Assembly: GCA_016124335.1 (NCBI GenBank) | Contig: WGNX01000004.1 | Span: forward strand, 270,418 to 334,417 | Length of the DNA stretch: 64,000 nucleotides | Source of the DNA: Alphaproteobacteria bacterium | Lineage (GTDB): Bacteria; Pseudomonadota; Alphaproteobacteria; CACIAM-22H2 | Reading direction: 5' to 3' | Part shown: positions 17,776-27,354 of the stretch, piece after piece | Numbering within the stretch: position 1 is the first letter of the stretch | Layout of the letters: every line of letters begins with the position of its first letter | Notes under the pieces: generated by a model | Databases searched by the model: none | What the model saw: only the letters and a program-made list of their open reading frames with translations | What the model was told of the DNA's origin: nothing | Position numbers and translations under genes: made by a program

Positions 17776-20747
17776 GCCAGCCCTTCCGCAATGCAGCCGG
17801 CGGCCTCATCGACCGGAGTACGAGCCGGCGGTTCACGTTCGACGGCCGCCCGCTCGAGGGCCATGCCGGCGATACGCTCGCCTCGGCGCTTCTTGCCAAC
17901 GGCGTGCGGCTCGTCGGCCGCTCGTTCAAGTATCACCGGCCGCGCGGCATTCTTGGATCCGGCGTCGAGGAGCCGAACGCGCTGGTCGAACTGCGCACGG
18001 GCGCACGGCGTGAACCCAACACGCGCGCAACACAGATCGAGCTTTTCGACGGGCTTTGCGCCGCTTCGCAGAACCGCTGGCCGTCGCTTGCCTTCGATCT
18101 GATGTCGATCAACGGTCTGGCAGGCCCGCTCATCGCGGCCGGCTTCTACTACAAGACCTTCATGTGGCCGGCGGCACTTTGGGAAAAGCTCTACGAGCCG
18201 ATGATCCGGCGCGCCGCGGGCCTCGGGCGCGCGGCCGGGCTCGAAGACCCGGACCGTTACGAAAAGGCGTCGTGCCATTGCGACGTTCTGGTGATCGGCT
18301 CCGGCCCCGCCGGACTTGCCGCTGCACTTTCCGCCGGTCGTGCAGGTGCACGCGTCGTGCTGGTCGAACAGGATTTCGCACTGGGCGGCCGCCTGCTCGA
18401 CGAGCGACACGAGATCGACGGGCAGACTGCTGCTCGCTGGCTCGCGCAAGCGACCGGCGAGTTGGCGGCAATGCCCGATGTCCGCATCCTCAGGCGCACC
18501 ACGCTTTTCGGCAGCTACGACCAGAAGGCATTCGTTGCGGTCGAACGGGTCAACGACCACGTGCCGGTGCCGCCCGCGCACCAGCCGCGCCAGCGCGCCT
18601 GGCGCATCTTCGCGCGCTCGGCCGTGCTGGCCGCCGGCGCCATCGAACGCCCGATCGTTTTCGCCAACAACGACCTGCCGGGCGTGATGCTGGCGGGAGC
18701 CGCGCGCGCCTATGCCAACCGCTTTGCCGTCAGGGCCGGAAACAAGGCCGTCGTCTTCGCCGGCAACGACGGTGCTGCGGGCGCGGTACGCGACCTTTTC
18801 GCCGCCGGTATCGCGATCGCCGCGATCGTCGATCCGCGCAGCGAGTCGAGCCTTGCACTTCAGGAAGCCGCGAAGGCAGCCGATGCGGAGCTGCTTTCCG
18901 GTCACGTCGTCCGGCGCGCGCTCGGCAATCGTCATGGCGTTCAGGCCGTCGAGATCGACGGGCCTTCAGGCGTGCGACCGGTCGAATGCGATCTTGTCGC
19001 GATGTCCGGCGGGTGGAACCCGACGGTCCATATCGCTTCGCATCTGGGGCACAAGCCGGCATGGAACCCGCAGATCGGTGCCTTCGTCGCTCGGTCCCTG
19101 CCCGAAGGCATGCAGGTCGCCGGTGCTGCGAACGGCGACTTTGCATTGTCGGCAGCGCTGGAAACCGGTGCGGCATGCGGCACGGCCGCGGCCGAAGCGA
19201 CCGGCTTTGCGACGCGCAAATTCGCCGTGCCGGCGATTGCCGCGGAACCGGTCGCCGGCGTTCCGCTCTGGCGCGTCAAGAATGCGAAGGGCAAGGCATT
19301 CGTCGATTTCCAGCACGACGTGACGGCAGACGACGTGGCACTTGCCGAACGCGAGGGCTATCGCTCGGTCGAGCACCTGAAGCGCTACACCACGCTCGGC
19401 ATGGCGACCGATCAGGGCAAGACGGCCAACGTGACCGGACTTGCGCTGATGGCCGAACTGACGGGCCAGGAAATCGAAAAAGTCGGCACGACCACGTTCC
19501 GTCCGCCCTTTACGCCCGTGGCGATCGGTGCGCTGGCCGGCCATGCGCGCGGCAAGCAATTCCGCCCGACGCGGCACACGCCCACGCATGAATGGACGAA
19601 GGCGAATGGCGCGGTGTTCGTCGAGGCCGGCGCCTGGTTACGCGCACAGTATTTCCCGATGCCGGGTGACGACTGGCTCGCAGCCGCGCTTCGCGAGGCA
19701 AAGGCCGTACGCGAGCGCGCCGGCTTCTGCGACGTCTCGACGCTCGGCAAGATCGATCTGCGTGGACGCGACGCCGGGGCGTTCCTTGACCGGCTCTACA
19801 TCAACACGATCTCGACGCTGGCGGTCGGCAAGGTCCGCTACGGCGTGATGCTGCGCGAGGACGGCTTCGTTCTCGACGACGGGACCGTTGCACGCCTTGC
19901 GGATCGGCACTGGCTTTTGACGACGACCACCGCCAACGCGGCCAGGGTCATGCAGCACATGGAATTCTGCGCGCAGGTCCTGTGGCCCGAGCTCGACTTC
20001 CAGTTCGCATCGGTGACGGACCAGTGGGCGCAGATCGCGATCGCCGGCCCGCGTTCGCGCGACCTGCTTGCGAAGCTGGTCGATCCTGGCCACGACATTT
20101 CCGACCGCGCGGTTCCGTACATGGGCACGGTGCCACTTACGGTCTGCGGCGGAACGCAAGCCCGCCTCTACCGCATTTCGTTCTCCGGCGAGCTGGCCTA
20201 CGAGTTGGCCGTCGGCGCGCGCTATGGCGAAGCACTCGTCGCTGCCATTGCCGACGCCGGGAAAGCGTTCGACGCGCTGCCCTACGGCACCGAGGCGCTG
20301 TCCATGCTGCGGATTGAAAAAGGCCACGCGGCCGGCGGCGAACTGAACGGCCAGACGACCGCGCGCGATCTGGGCCTTGGCCGGATGATGTCGACGAAGA
20401 AGGATTTCATCGGACGGATGCTTGCCGCCCGGCCGGCACTCGTCGATCCGGCACGCCCCGTTCTGGTCGGTCTCAAGCCGGTTGACCGGTCGGTACGGCT
20501 TTCGGCAGGCGCGCATTTCGTCGAGATCGGCGCCAAACCCGTTATCGCCAACGATCTCGGCCATATGACGTCGGTTGCGGTATCGCCCACGCTCGGCCAC
20601 TCGATCGGCCTGGGCCTGCTGTCGCGCGGACGCGAACGGATCGGCAGTCGGGTTCTCGCGCATGATCCGGTGCGCGGCAGCAACATCCCGGTTGAAGTGT
20701 GCGAGACCGTCTTTCACGATCCGGAAGGAGTGCGCCTGCGTGGTTGA
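17772..20747 (+). CDS. soxA: Sarcosine oxidase subunit alpha
   Basis: A 991-residue subunit, matching the family's usual size. The GTG at 17772 overlapping the soxD stop is the start; the open frame extends far upstream but that part is antisense-like shadow within soxB. An N-terminal ferredoxin-like fold (FTFDGRPLEGHAGDTLASALLANG) is followed by a dinucleotide-binding domain (VLVIGSGPAGLAAALSAGRAG) and, in the last 370 residues, an aminomethyltransferase (GcvT-type) domain that binds tetrahydrofolate. The enzyme demethylates sarcosine to glycine, passing the methyl carbon to folate as 5,10-methylene-THF or releasing formaldehyde. Covalent FMN sits at the interface with beta. Confidence 0.95.
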   Translation: MSQPFRNAAGGLIDRSTSRRFTFDGRPLEGHAGDTLASALLANGVRLVGRSFKYHRPRGILGSGVEEPNALVELRTGARREPNTRATQIELFDGLCAASQNRWPSLAFDLMSINGLAGPLIAAGFYYKTFMWPAALWEKLYEPMIRRAAGLGRAAGLEDPDRYEKASCHCDVLVIGSGPAGLAAALSAGRAGARVVLVEQDFALGGRLLDERHEIDGQTAARWLAQATGELAAMPDVRILRRTTLFGSYDQKAFVAVERVNDHVPVPPAHQPRQRAWRIFARSAVLAAGAIERPIVFANNDLPGVMLAGAARAYANRFAVRAGNKAVVFAGNDGAAGAVRDLFAAGIAIAAIVDPRSESSLALQEAAKAADAELLSGHVVRRALGNRHGVQAVEIDGPSGVRPVECDLVAMSGGWNPTVHIASHLGHKPAWNPQIGAFVARSLPEGMQVAGAANGDFALSAALETGAACGTAAAEATGFATRKFAVPAIAAEPVAGVPLWRVKNAKGKAFVDFQHDVTADDVALAEREGYRSVEHLKRYTTLGMATDQGKTANVTGLALMAELTGQEIEKVGTTTFRPPFTPVAIGALAGHARGKQFRPTRHTPTHEWTKANGAVFVEAGAWLRAQYFPMPGDDWLAAALREAKAVRERAGFCDVSTLGKIDLRGRDAGAFLDRLYINTISTLAVGKVRYGVMLREDGFVLDDGTVARLADRHWLLTTTTANAARVMQHMEFCAQVLWPELDFQFASVTDQWAQIAIAGPRSRDLLAKLVDPGHDISDRAVPYMGTVPLTVCGGTQARLYRISFSGELAYELAVGARYGEALVAAIADAGKAFDALPYGTEALSMLRIEKGHAAGGELNGQTTARDLGLGRMMSTKKDFIGRMLAARPALVDPARPVLVGLKPVDRSVRLSAGAHFVEIGAKPVIANDLGHMTSVAVSPTLGHSIGLGLLSRGRERIGSRVLAHDPVRGSNIPVEVCETVFHDPEGVRLRG

Positions 20748-21345
20748 CGCGAAACTCCGCCCCGCCCTCCCGTCCGGCATCCCGCAGTCCGGTCGTTTCG
20801 GCGCCGAGATGCCCGAGCCCGGCGTACGCGCACGCCTGCTCGCCGGCCATTCCATCGTGCTCGTGCAGCCATATGCGGGCGATGCACGCGCCGCATCGGA
20901 AAAAATCAAATCGGCGTTCGGCATTGGCCTGCCTGCGACCGGCCGTGCGGCGGCCGCTGCGCTCGTGAACATCGCCTGGACCGGTGCCGGCGCATGGCTT
21001 GCGACATCGCCCGAAGCCGATCTTGCCGCCCGTCTCGGCTCGGTCCTGGGTGAAAGCGCGGCCACGATCGACCAGACGGACGGACGCTGCCTGTTCCGCG
21101 TCGGCGGCCGCGATGTGCGCCGCACGCTCGAAAAGGGCACGACGCTCGATCTTCATCCGCGCGCGTTTGCGCCGGGTCACGCGGCCGCAACCGTCATCGC
21201 GCATATCCCGGCGACAATCCGGCAGATCGACGAATTGCCTACCTACGAAATTGCGGTCTCCCGATCGCTTGCGGGAGATTTCTGGCACTGGCTGCACGAT
21301 TCCGCGGCCGAATACGGTCTCGAACTGGAACCCCCCGATGTCTGA
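20740..21345 (+). CDS. soxG: Sarcosine oxidase subunit gamma
   Basis: A 201-residue subunit of the heterotetramer. The GTG start at 20740 lies inside the end of soxA and follows GGAAGGAG by a good distance; upstream in-frame codons lie within soxA. The middle part ([26 protein letters not shown]) and the C-terminus with [12 protein letters not shown] are characteristic of SoxG, which is distantly related to the folate-binding domain. Its stop lies seven bases inside purU, so the two are coupled. Confidence 0.92.
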   Translation: MVDAKLRPALPSGIPQSGRFGAEMPEPGVRARLLAGHSIVLVQPYAGDARAASEKIKSAFGIGLPATGRAAAAALVNIAWTGAGAWLATSPEADLAARLGSVLGESAATIDQTDGRCLFRVGGRDVRRTLEKGTTLDLHPRAFAPGHAAATVIAHIPATIRQIDELPTYEIAVSRSLAGDFWHWLHDSAAEYGLELEPPDV

Positions 21346-22198
21346 GTCCTATGTCCTGACACTTTCCTGCGCCAACCGGCCGGGGATCGTCTCCGCCGTG
21401 TCGACGCACCTGTTCGAGGGTGGCTACAACATTCTCGACTCCAACCAGTACGACGACGTCGAGAGCGGCCGTTTTTTCATGCGCGTGACCTTCAATGCGG
21501 TCGGCGAGGCTCCGCCGGTCGAGGCGATGCGGACGGCCTTTGCGGCCGTCGCCGAGCGCTACGCGATGGCATTTGCGTTGCGCGCGCGCAGCGAGCGCCA
21601 GCGGGTGCTGCTGCTCGTGTCAAAGTTCGACCATTGCCTTTCCGACCTGCTCTACCGCTGGCGGATCGGCGAGCTGAAGATGGATCTCGTCGGCATCGTT
21701 TCGAACCACGGGCGCGAGAACTTCGCCCATCACGATTTCGGCGACGTGCCGTTCCACCATCTCAAGATCAGCCGTGAAACGAAGCTCGAGCAGGAATCCC
21801 AGCTCTGGCAGATGGTCCGCGACCTGAAGATCGATCTGGTCGTGCTCGCCCGCTACATGCAGGTCCTGTCCGATGCGCTGACCGCGAAACTCGCGGGCCG
21901 CTGCATCAACATCCACCACTCGTTCCTGCCCGGCTTCAAGGGCGCCAAGCCCTATCATCAGGCGCATGCGCGCGGCGTGAAGCTGATCGGCGCCACCGCG
22001 CACTACGTGACCGGCGATCTCGACGAAGGCCCGATCATCGAGCAGGACGCCGAACGCATCAGCCACAACGATACCCCCGACGACCTTGTCCGCAAGGGCC
22101 GCGACATCGAGCGCCGCGTGCTCGCGCGTGCGATCGCATGGCATCTCGACGGGCGCGTCCTCCCCAACGGATCGAAGACGGTCGTCTTCCGCGACTGA
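21338..22198 (+). CDS. purU: Formyltetrahydrofolate deformylase
   Basis: A 286-residue enzyme that hydrolyses 10-formyl-THF to formate and THF. An N-terminal ACT domain ([21 protein letters not shown]) is followed by a formyltransferase domain with Asn191-Ile-His193 ([16 protein letters not shown]) and Asp229 (GDLDEGPII), the expected catalytic triad. It overlaps soxG by eight bases. In this operon it would regenerate free THF from one-carbon units loaded by sarcosine oxidase, once methylene-THF is oxidised to formyl-THF. The released formate is also the end product of the AdhC/FghA route at 2101-4055. Confidence 0.95.
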   Translation: MSESYVLTLSCANRPGIVSAVSTHLFEGGYNILDSNQYDDVESGRFFMRVTFNAVGEAPPVEAMRTAFAAVAERYAMAFALRARSERQRVLLLVSKFDHCLSDLLYRWRIGELKMDLVGIVSNHGRENFAHHDFGDVPFHHLKISRETKLEQESQLWQMVRDLKIDLVVLARYMQVLSDALTAKLAGRCINIHHSFLPGFKGAKPYHQAHARGVKLIGATAHYVTGDLDEGPIIEQDAERISHNDTPDDLVRKGRDIERRVLARAIAWHLDGRVLPNGSKTVVFRD

Positions 22199-22211
22199 AG
22201 GAACGAACAAT

Positions 22212-24647
22212 ATGAAGTCCCATTATCGCGCGATCGTCATCGGCGGCGGCGTCGTCGGCGCAAGCGTTCTCTATCACTTGACGAAAAAAGGCTGGACCGA
22301 CGTGGCGCTGCTCGAGCGCCTCGAACTCACGGCCGGATCGACATGGCACGCTGCAGGCGGCATGCACACGGTCAACGGCGACCCCAACGTCGCCAAGCTC
22401 CAGCAGTATTCGATCAATCTCTACAAGGAGATCGAGGCCGTCTCCGGCCAATCGGTCGGGCTGCACATGACCGAGGGCCTGATGCTGGCGGCCACGACCC
22501 CGCGCTGGGAGTGGCTCAAGAACATCCACTCCAAGGGCCGCTATATGGGCATGCAGCTCGAACTCGTCTCGCTCGACGAGGCCGAGAAGATCCTGCCGCT
22601 CATCGACAAGACGCAGTTCGTCGGCGCGATGTACGACCCGATCCAGGGTCATGTCGACCCCAACGGCACGACCTATGCCTTTGCCGGTGCCGCCAGGAAG
22701 GCCGGCGCGGAGGTCTTCACGCACACCAAGGTCGTCGCCACGAACCCGCGCCCCGACGGCACATGGGATGTCGTCACCGACAAGGGCACGATCGTCGCCG
22801 AGCACGTCATCAATTGCGGCGGACTTTGGGCGCGCGAAGTAGGCCGCATGGTCGGCCTCGAACTGCCGGTACTCGCGATGGAGCACCAGTACGTCATCAC
22901 CGAGGACATGCCCGAGGTCGCCGAGATCAACCGGACGACCGGCAAGATGGTCGTGCACGCGGTCGACTTCGACGGCGAGATCTACATGCGCCAGGAGCGC
23001 GGCGGCATGCTGCTCGGCACCTACGAGCGCCACGGCGTGCCGTGGAGCCCCAAGGAAACGCCGTGGGATTTCGGGCCGACGCTGCTGCCCGACGCGATGG
23101 ACCGCATGGCCGAAAACCTGGAGACGGGCTTCCGACACTTTCCGGCCTTCCAGAATGCCGGCATCAAGAAGATCGTCAACGGCCCCTTCACCTTCGCGCC
23201 GGACGGCAACCCGCTGGTCGGGCCGATCCGGGGCTTGCGCAACTACTGGGTCGCGTGTGGCGTCATGGCCGGATTCAGCCAGGGTGGCGGCGTCGGTCTT
23301 GCACTATCGAACTGGATGGCCGACGGCGATCCCGGCTTCGACGTCTGGGCGATGGACATCGCGCGCTACGGCGACTGGGCCACGCGCGCCTACACTCGGG
23401 CAAAAGTCGTCGAGAATTACGGTCGCCGCTTCCGCGTCCGCTTCCCCAACGAGGAACTGCCAGCCGGACGGCCGCTGCGCACGACACCGATGTACGAACG
23501 CTGGCTCAAGCTCGGCGCGGTCATGGGCGACAACTGGGGCCTCGAGGCGCCGCTATGGTTTGCACCGGCCGGCGTGAAGGACGAATTCTCGTTCCACCGG
23601 TCGACGGATTTCGAGCACGTGAAGGCCGAATGCCGGGCCGTGCGCGAGGCCGTGGGCATCTCGGATACGTCGACATTCGCCAAATACGAGATTTCCGGCC
23701 CCGGCGCCGAGAAGTGGCTGTCGCGCATCCTGACCAATCGCGTGCCGAAAATTGGCCGCGTCACGCTCTCCCCGATGCTCAACGCCCGTGGCAAACTGAT
23801 CGGCGATTTCACCCTGTCCCGGGCCGCAGCGGACCGGTTCTTCCTGTTCGGCTCGGGCGTCGCCGAGAAATATCACATGCGCTGGTTCGAGCAGCACCTG
23901 CCGGCGGACGGAAGCGTGACGATCCGGGCACTCGGTCTCGATCTGGTCGGATTGACGATCGCCGGGCCCAAGGCACGCGCCGTGCTGGCGAAACTCACCG
24001 ACGACGACGTTTCCGCCACCTCGTTCAAATTCCTCGATTTCCGTCCAGCGATGGAAGTGGGGCTCGTGCGCGCGATGGTCGGCCGCGTCAGTTTCACCGG
24101 CGATCTCGGCTACGAGATCTGGGTGCGCCCGGAATTCCACGCGGCCCTGTTCGATGCGCTCTGGGAAGCCGGCAAAGAATTCGGGATGCGCCCGTTCGGC
24201 AGTCGTGCACTCCTTTCGCTCGCGCGCGAGAAGGGCTTCGGCACCTGGGCGCGCGAATTCCGCCCGATCTATGGGCCCTATGAAGCGGGCCTCGGCCGTT
24301 TCGTTTCACTCGACAAGGGTGATTTCATCGGCCGCGAAGCGGCGGCGGCCGAGCACAAGGCCGGCCCGTCGCGCCAGCGCATCGGCTTCACCGTCGAAGC
24401 CGACGACGCCGACGCGATCGGCGACGAGGCGGTCTGGAAGAACGGCAAGGTCGTCGGCTGGATCACGTCGGGCGGCTATTGCCACCACGCGGCCGTCTCG
24501 TACGCCACGGGCTACGTGCCGGCCGACGAGCTCGGTGCCGACGCCAAATCCGCGACGTGGGAGATCGAGATCCTCGGCGAACGTCGCCGCGCCAAGCTGC
24601 AGATCGATCCGCTTTTCGATCCTGCGGGCGCGCGCGCGCGCAGCTGA
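22212..24647 (+). CDS. Dimethylglycine/sarcosine dehydrogenase-like flavoprotein with GcvT domain
   Basis: An 811-residue enzyme. The N-terminal FAD domain begins IVIGGGVVGASVLYHL, and the GSTWHAAG segment carries His46, the position where dimethylglycine and sarcosine dehydrogenases attach FAD covalently. The second half (from about residue 430) is an aminomethyltransferase-type folate-binding domain. Start is the ATG at 22212, 14 bases after purU. The family oxidatively demethylates N-methyl amino acids, so here it probably converts dimethylglycine to sarcosine for the SoxBDAG enzyme. Related proteins act on other methylated substrates, so the exact substrate is uncertain. Confidence 0.87.
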   Translation: MKSHYRAIVIGGGVVGASVLYHLTKKGWTDVALLERLELTAGSTWHAAGGMHTVNGDPNVAKLQQYSINLYKEIEAVSGQSVGLHMTEGLMLAATTPRWEWLKNIHSKGRYMGMQLELVSLDEAEKILPLIDKTQFVGAMYDPIQGHVDPNGTTYAFAGAARKAGAEVFTHTKVVATNPRPDGTWDVVTDKGTIVAEHVINCGGLWAREVGRMVGLELPVLAMEHQYVITEDMPEVAEINRTTGKMVVHAVDFDGEIYMRQERGGMLLGTYERHGVPWSPKETPWDFGPTLLPDAMDRMAENLETGFRHFPAFQNAGIKKIVNGPFTFAPDGNPLVGPIRGLRNYWVACGVMAGFSQGGGVGLALSNWMADGDPGFDVWAMDIARYGDWATRAYTRAKVVENYGRRFRVRFPNEELPAGRPLRTTPMYERWLKLGAVMGDNWGLEAPLWFAPAGVKDEFSFHRSTDFEHVKAECRAVREAVGISDTSTFAKYEISGPGAEKWLSRILTNRVPKIGRVTLSPMLNARGKLIGDFTLSRAAADRFFLFGSGVAEKYHMRWFEQHLPADGSVTIRALGLDLVGLTIAGPKARAVLAKLTDDDVSATSFKFLDFRPAMEVGLVRAMVGRVSFTGDLGYEIWVRPEFHAALFDALWEAGKEFGMRPFGSRALLSLAREKGFGTWAREFRPIYGPYEAGLGRFVSLDKGDFIGREAAAAEHKAGPSRQRIGFTVEADDADAIGDEAVWKNGKVVGWITSGGYCHHAAVSYATGYVPADELGADAKSATWEIEILGERRRAKLQIDPLFDPAGARARS

Positions 24648-24651
24648 CGAT

Positions 24652-25479
24652 TCAGCTTGTCGGCGCGCGCCAGTTCTTCAGGGCCGCGAAATCGGCCGTG
24701 TACTCGGCCGCGCAGAACGTGCCGCCCTGGAAGAAATCGCCGACCGGATCGGGGGTCGCCAACGCCTGCCCTTTCTGGGCCGCGTCGAGCTTGGCTTCGG
24801 AATCGTATTTCGGCCGGTAACCCAGCGCCTTCGCGCGCGAATTGTCCCACCACGCACGCGAATTGTTCGACGCGCCGTAGAACACCTCGAACGCGATGTC
24901 GGGATGGTCGAGCCCGATGCGGATGAGCTGCATCAGGTCTTCGGGATGCAGCATGATCGCCATGCGGCGCAGATCGAGCGGCGTATCGTTCACGTTGCCG
25001 ATGCGCAGCGCCGTGACCTTCATGCCGTGCTTCATCGCGTACATCGCGCCCAGCGCCTCGCCGAACGCCTTCGAGACGCCATAGCGGCTGTCGGGAAGCA
25101 CCGTCACGTCGTGCGGGATCGTCGTCGATCGCGGATAGAAGCCGACCGCATGGTTGGACGAAGCGAAGATGATCCGCTTGGTGCCGGCCTGACGCGCCGC
25201 CTCGAACAGGTTGTAGCAGCCCACGATATTGGCGCTGAGGATCGACTCCCACGGCCCTTCGACCGAATAGCCGCCCAGATGAACGATGCCTTCGACGCCC
25301 CTCACCGCCGCCGCGACCTGCGCGAAGTCGGCAAGGTCGGCCTTGACGAACGAAAGCCCGTGCGTATCCGACGGCTCCTTGAGATCCGAGAGCACGACAT
25401 CGCCATAGGCGGCCTTGAGCATCGGCGTGATGCGGCGGCCGACATCCCCGGCGGCCCCGGTAAGCAATACGCGTTTCAT
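24652..25479 (-). CDS. Uronate dehydrogenase-like NAD-dependent epimerase/dehydratase
   Basis: A 275-residue short-chain (extended) dehydrogenase. The nucleotide loop is TGAAGDVG (7-14) and the catalytic pair is Tyr133 and Lys137 (RYGVSK). The SSNHAVGFYPRS segment (108-119) is a hallmark of uronate dehydrogenases, which oxidise D-galacturonate or D-glucuronate to the aldarolactone. The start ATG at 25479 has no strong ribosome site, and a long in-frame extension exists, but the Rossmann fold begins right here. It is convergent with the dimethylglycine-type gene. Downstream steps of uronate oxidation converge on 2-oxoglutarate semialdehyde, the substrate of the dehydrogenase at 5116-6564. Confidence 0.82.
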   Translation of the reverse strand: MKRVLLTGAAGDVGRRITPMLKAAYGDVVLSDLKEPSDTHGLSFVKADLADFAQVAAAVRGVEGIVHLGGYSVEGPWESILSANIVGCYNLFEAARQAGTKRIIFASSNHAVGFYPRSTTIPHDVTVLPDSRYGVSKAFGEALGAMYAMKHGMKVTALRIGNVNDTPLDLRRMAIMLHPEDLMQLIRIGLDHPDIAFEVFYGASNNSRAWWDNSRAKALGYRPKYDSEAKLDAAQKGQALATPDPVGDFFQGGTFCAAEYTADFAALKNWRAPTS

Positions 25480-25621
25480 CCTGATCGATCTTCCCGTCAT
25501 TGGCGCGTTTCGCGCGACGGGCCGCATCATAGGGACAAATCGCGCCCGCGCAAGGTGCGCAACCATCCACGACGGGCCCGCATGGGCTTTGCCGAGAAAC
25601 CTCGCGCGCTGTCGTCGGTCG

Positions 25622-27295
25622 CTAGCCGACGGATGTCGGCCGCGCAAGCCACTCCCGGCCCTTGAGCATCGCGCGCCAATAGATCGGCGGCAGGATGCGC
25701 TCCTTGAGCAGCCACGCGAGCGTGCTGGGCCGCTGGCCGTCGATGAGCCATTTCGGGAAGCTCGGCAGGAGCTTGCCGCCATAACCGAATTCCGCCAGCA
25801 CGATCTTGCCCCGTTCGACAGTCAATGGGCACGACCCGTAGCCGTCATATGCCATGTCCGGCTCGGCGGTGCCCTTGAGGTCTTTCAGAAGATTGTGGGC
25901 GACCACGGGCGCCTGCTTGCGCGCGGCGGCGGCCGTCTTGGCGTTTGGTGCATTCATCACGTCGCCCAGCGCATAGATGTCCGCCAGCTTCTTGTGGCGC
26001 AGCGTGGCCTGATCGACGTCGACCCAGCCGACCGCATCGGCGAGTGGCGAGACACGGATATAGTCCGGCGCGATCTGCGGCGGCACGACATGGATGAAGT
26101 CGAAATCGGTCTCCACGGTCGTCTTCGTCCCGTCGGCGGCGGTACGATCGAACCACGCGCGGCGCTTCGGGCCGTCGATGCGCACCAGATTGTGCTGGAA
26201 CTGAAGATTTGCCCGATAGCGCTCGACGTATTCCATCAGCGCGGGGACGTACTCCTTCACGCCGAACAGGACGCCGCCCGCGTTGAAGAAGTCGATCTTG
26301 ATGTCGCCCAGGACGCCGGCACGGCGCCAGTGGTCTGCCGACAGATAAAGCGCCTTCTGCGGTGCGCCGGCACATTTGATCGGCATCGGCGGCTGCGTGA
26401 ACACCGCGTGCCCGGCGCGCAGGCCGCGGACCAGTTCCCACGTATAAGGCGCAAGGTCGTAACGGTAGTTGGACGTGACGCCGTTGCGCCCGAGCGTGTC
26501 GACGAGCCCCTCGACGCCGTTCCAGTTGAGCTTCAAGCCCGTCGCGACGACGAGCTTCTCGTAGCCGACGATGCGGCACCCGTCGAGGATTACGGCCTTG
26601 CGGTCCGGCTCGAAGGCCGCGACGGCTCCCTTGATCCAGCGCACGCCCTCGGGGATCAGCGAGCCCATCGTGCGCGCCGTGGTCTGCGCATCGAATACGC
26701 CGGCGCCCACCAGCGTCCAGCCCGGCTGGTAATAGTGCACTTCCGCAGGCTCGATGATCGCGATATCGAGCCCTGGATCGCGCGCCTTGAGACTTGCCGC
26801 CACGGCAATACCAGCGGCTCCCCCACCGACGATGACCACCTTGTGGCGGGCGTCGTAGATGTCGGCCGGGACGCGGCCACCATTGGCGATCCGGCGGATG
26901 ACACCGCTCATGTCGTAACCGGCCGCCTTGGTCGCTGCGAGAATCTCGGGCAACGCACGCCCGGCAGCTGCCTGCGATAGCGACCAAAGCGTGGCAGAAC
27001 GCGTGCCGCTGCGACAATACGCAAAAGCCGGCTTGGGCAAGGCCGCCAGTTCACGACCGAAGGCGGCCGCATCTTCATCCGACACCTTGCCGGACACGAC
27101 CGGCAGATAGCGCGTCTCCAGACCGCGCCGCTTTGCTTCGGCTTCGATCTCGCCGAACCCGGTCTGGTCGGCGCCTTCGCCATCGGGGCGATTGCAGATG
27201 ATCGAGCGGAATCCCGCTTCGGAAAGCCGCGCGACGTCGCCCGCGGCTATCTGGCCTGCAACGGAGATTGTGGCGTCGATTTTCTTGATTTCCAT
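25622..27295 (-). CDS. Fusion of DUF442 phosphatase-like domain and sulfide:quinone oxidoreductase
   Basis: A 557-residue bifunctional protein. Residues 1-145 form a DUF442/TIGR01244-type domain with a CX5R loop (Cys94 to Arg99, YCRSGTRS), related to tyrosine phosphatases and rhodaneses. Residues 148-557 are a flavoprotein like membrane-associated sulfide:quinone oxidoreductase: FAD loop VVIVGGGAAG, redox cysteine Cys306 (PIKCAGAPQK), second cysteine Cys487 (GSCPLT), FAD motif IYALGDVMNAP and an amphipathic C-terminus. It would oxidise sulfide to a persulfide and reduce quinone. A GGGGGA site precedes the start. The persulfide dioxygenase gene lies 59 bases upstream. Confidence 0.9.
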   Translation of the reverse strand: MEIKKIDATISVAGQIAAGDVARLSEAGFRSIICNRPDGEGADQTGFGEIEAEAKRRGLETRYLPVVSGKVSDEDAAAFGRELAALPKPAFAYCRSGTRSATLWSLSQAAAGRALPEILAATKAAGYDMSGVIRRIANGGRVPADIYDARHKVVIVGGGAAGIAVAASLKARDPGLDIAIIEPAEVHYYQPGWTLVGAGVFDAQTTARTMGSLIPEGVRWIKGAVAAFEPDRKAVILDGCRIVGYEKLVVATGLKLNWNGVEGLVDTLGRNGVTSNYRYDLAPYTWELVRGLRAGHAVFTQPPMPIKCAGAPQKALYLSADHWRRAGVLGDIKIDFFNAGGVLFGVKEYVPALMEYVERYRANLQFQHNLVRIDGPKRRAWFDRTAADGTKTTVETDFDFIHVVPPQIAPDYIRVSPLADAVGWVDVDQATLRHKKLADIYALGDVMNAPNAKTAAAARKQAPVVAHNLLKDLKGTAEPDMAYDGYGSCPLTVERGKIVLAEFGYGGKLLPSFPKWLIDGQRPSTLAWLLKERILPPIYWRAMLKGREWLARPTSVG

Positions 27296-27354
27296 TTCCG
27301 TCCCCCATCCGTGTCTATGCCCCGCGGACTGGACGCCGCGCTGCCGAAGCGTTT

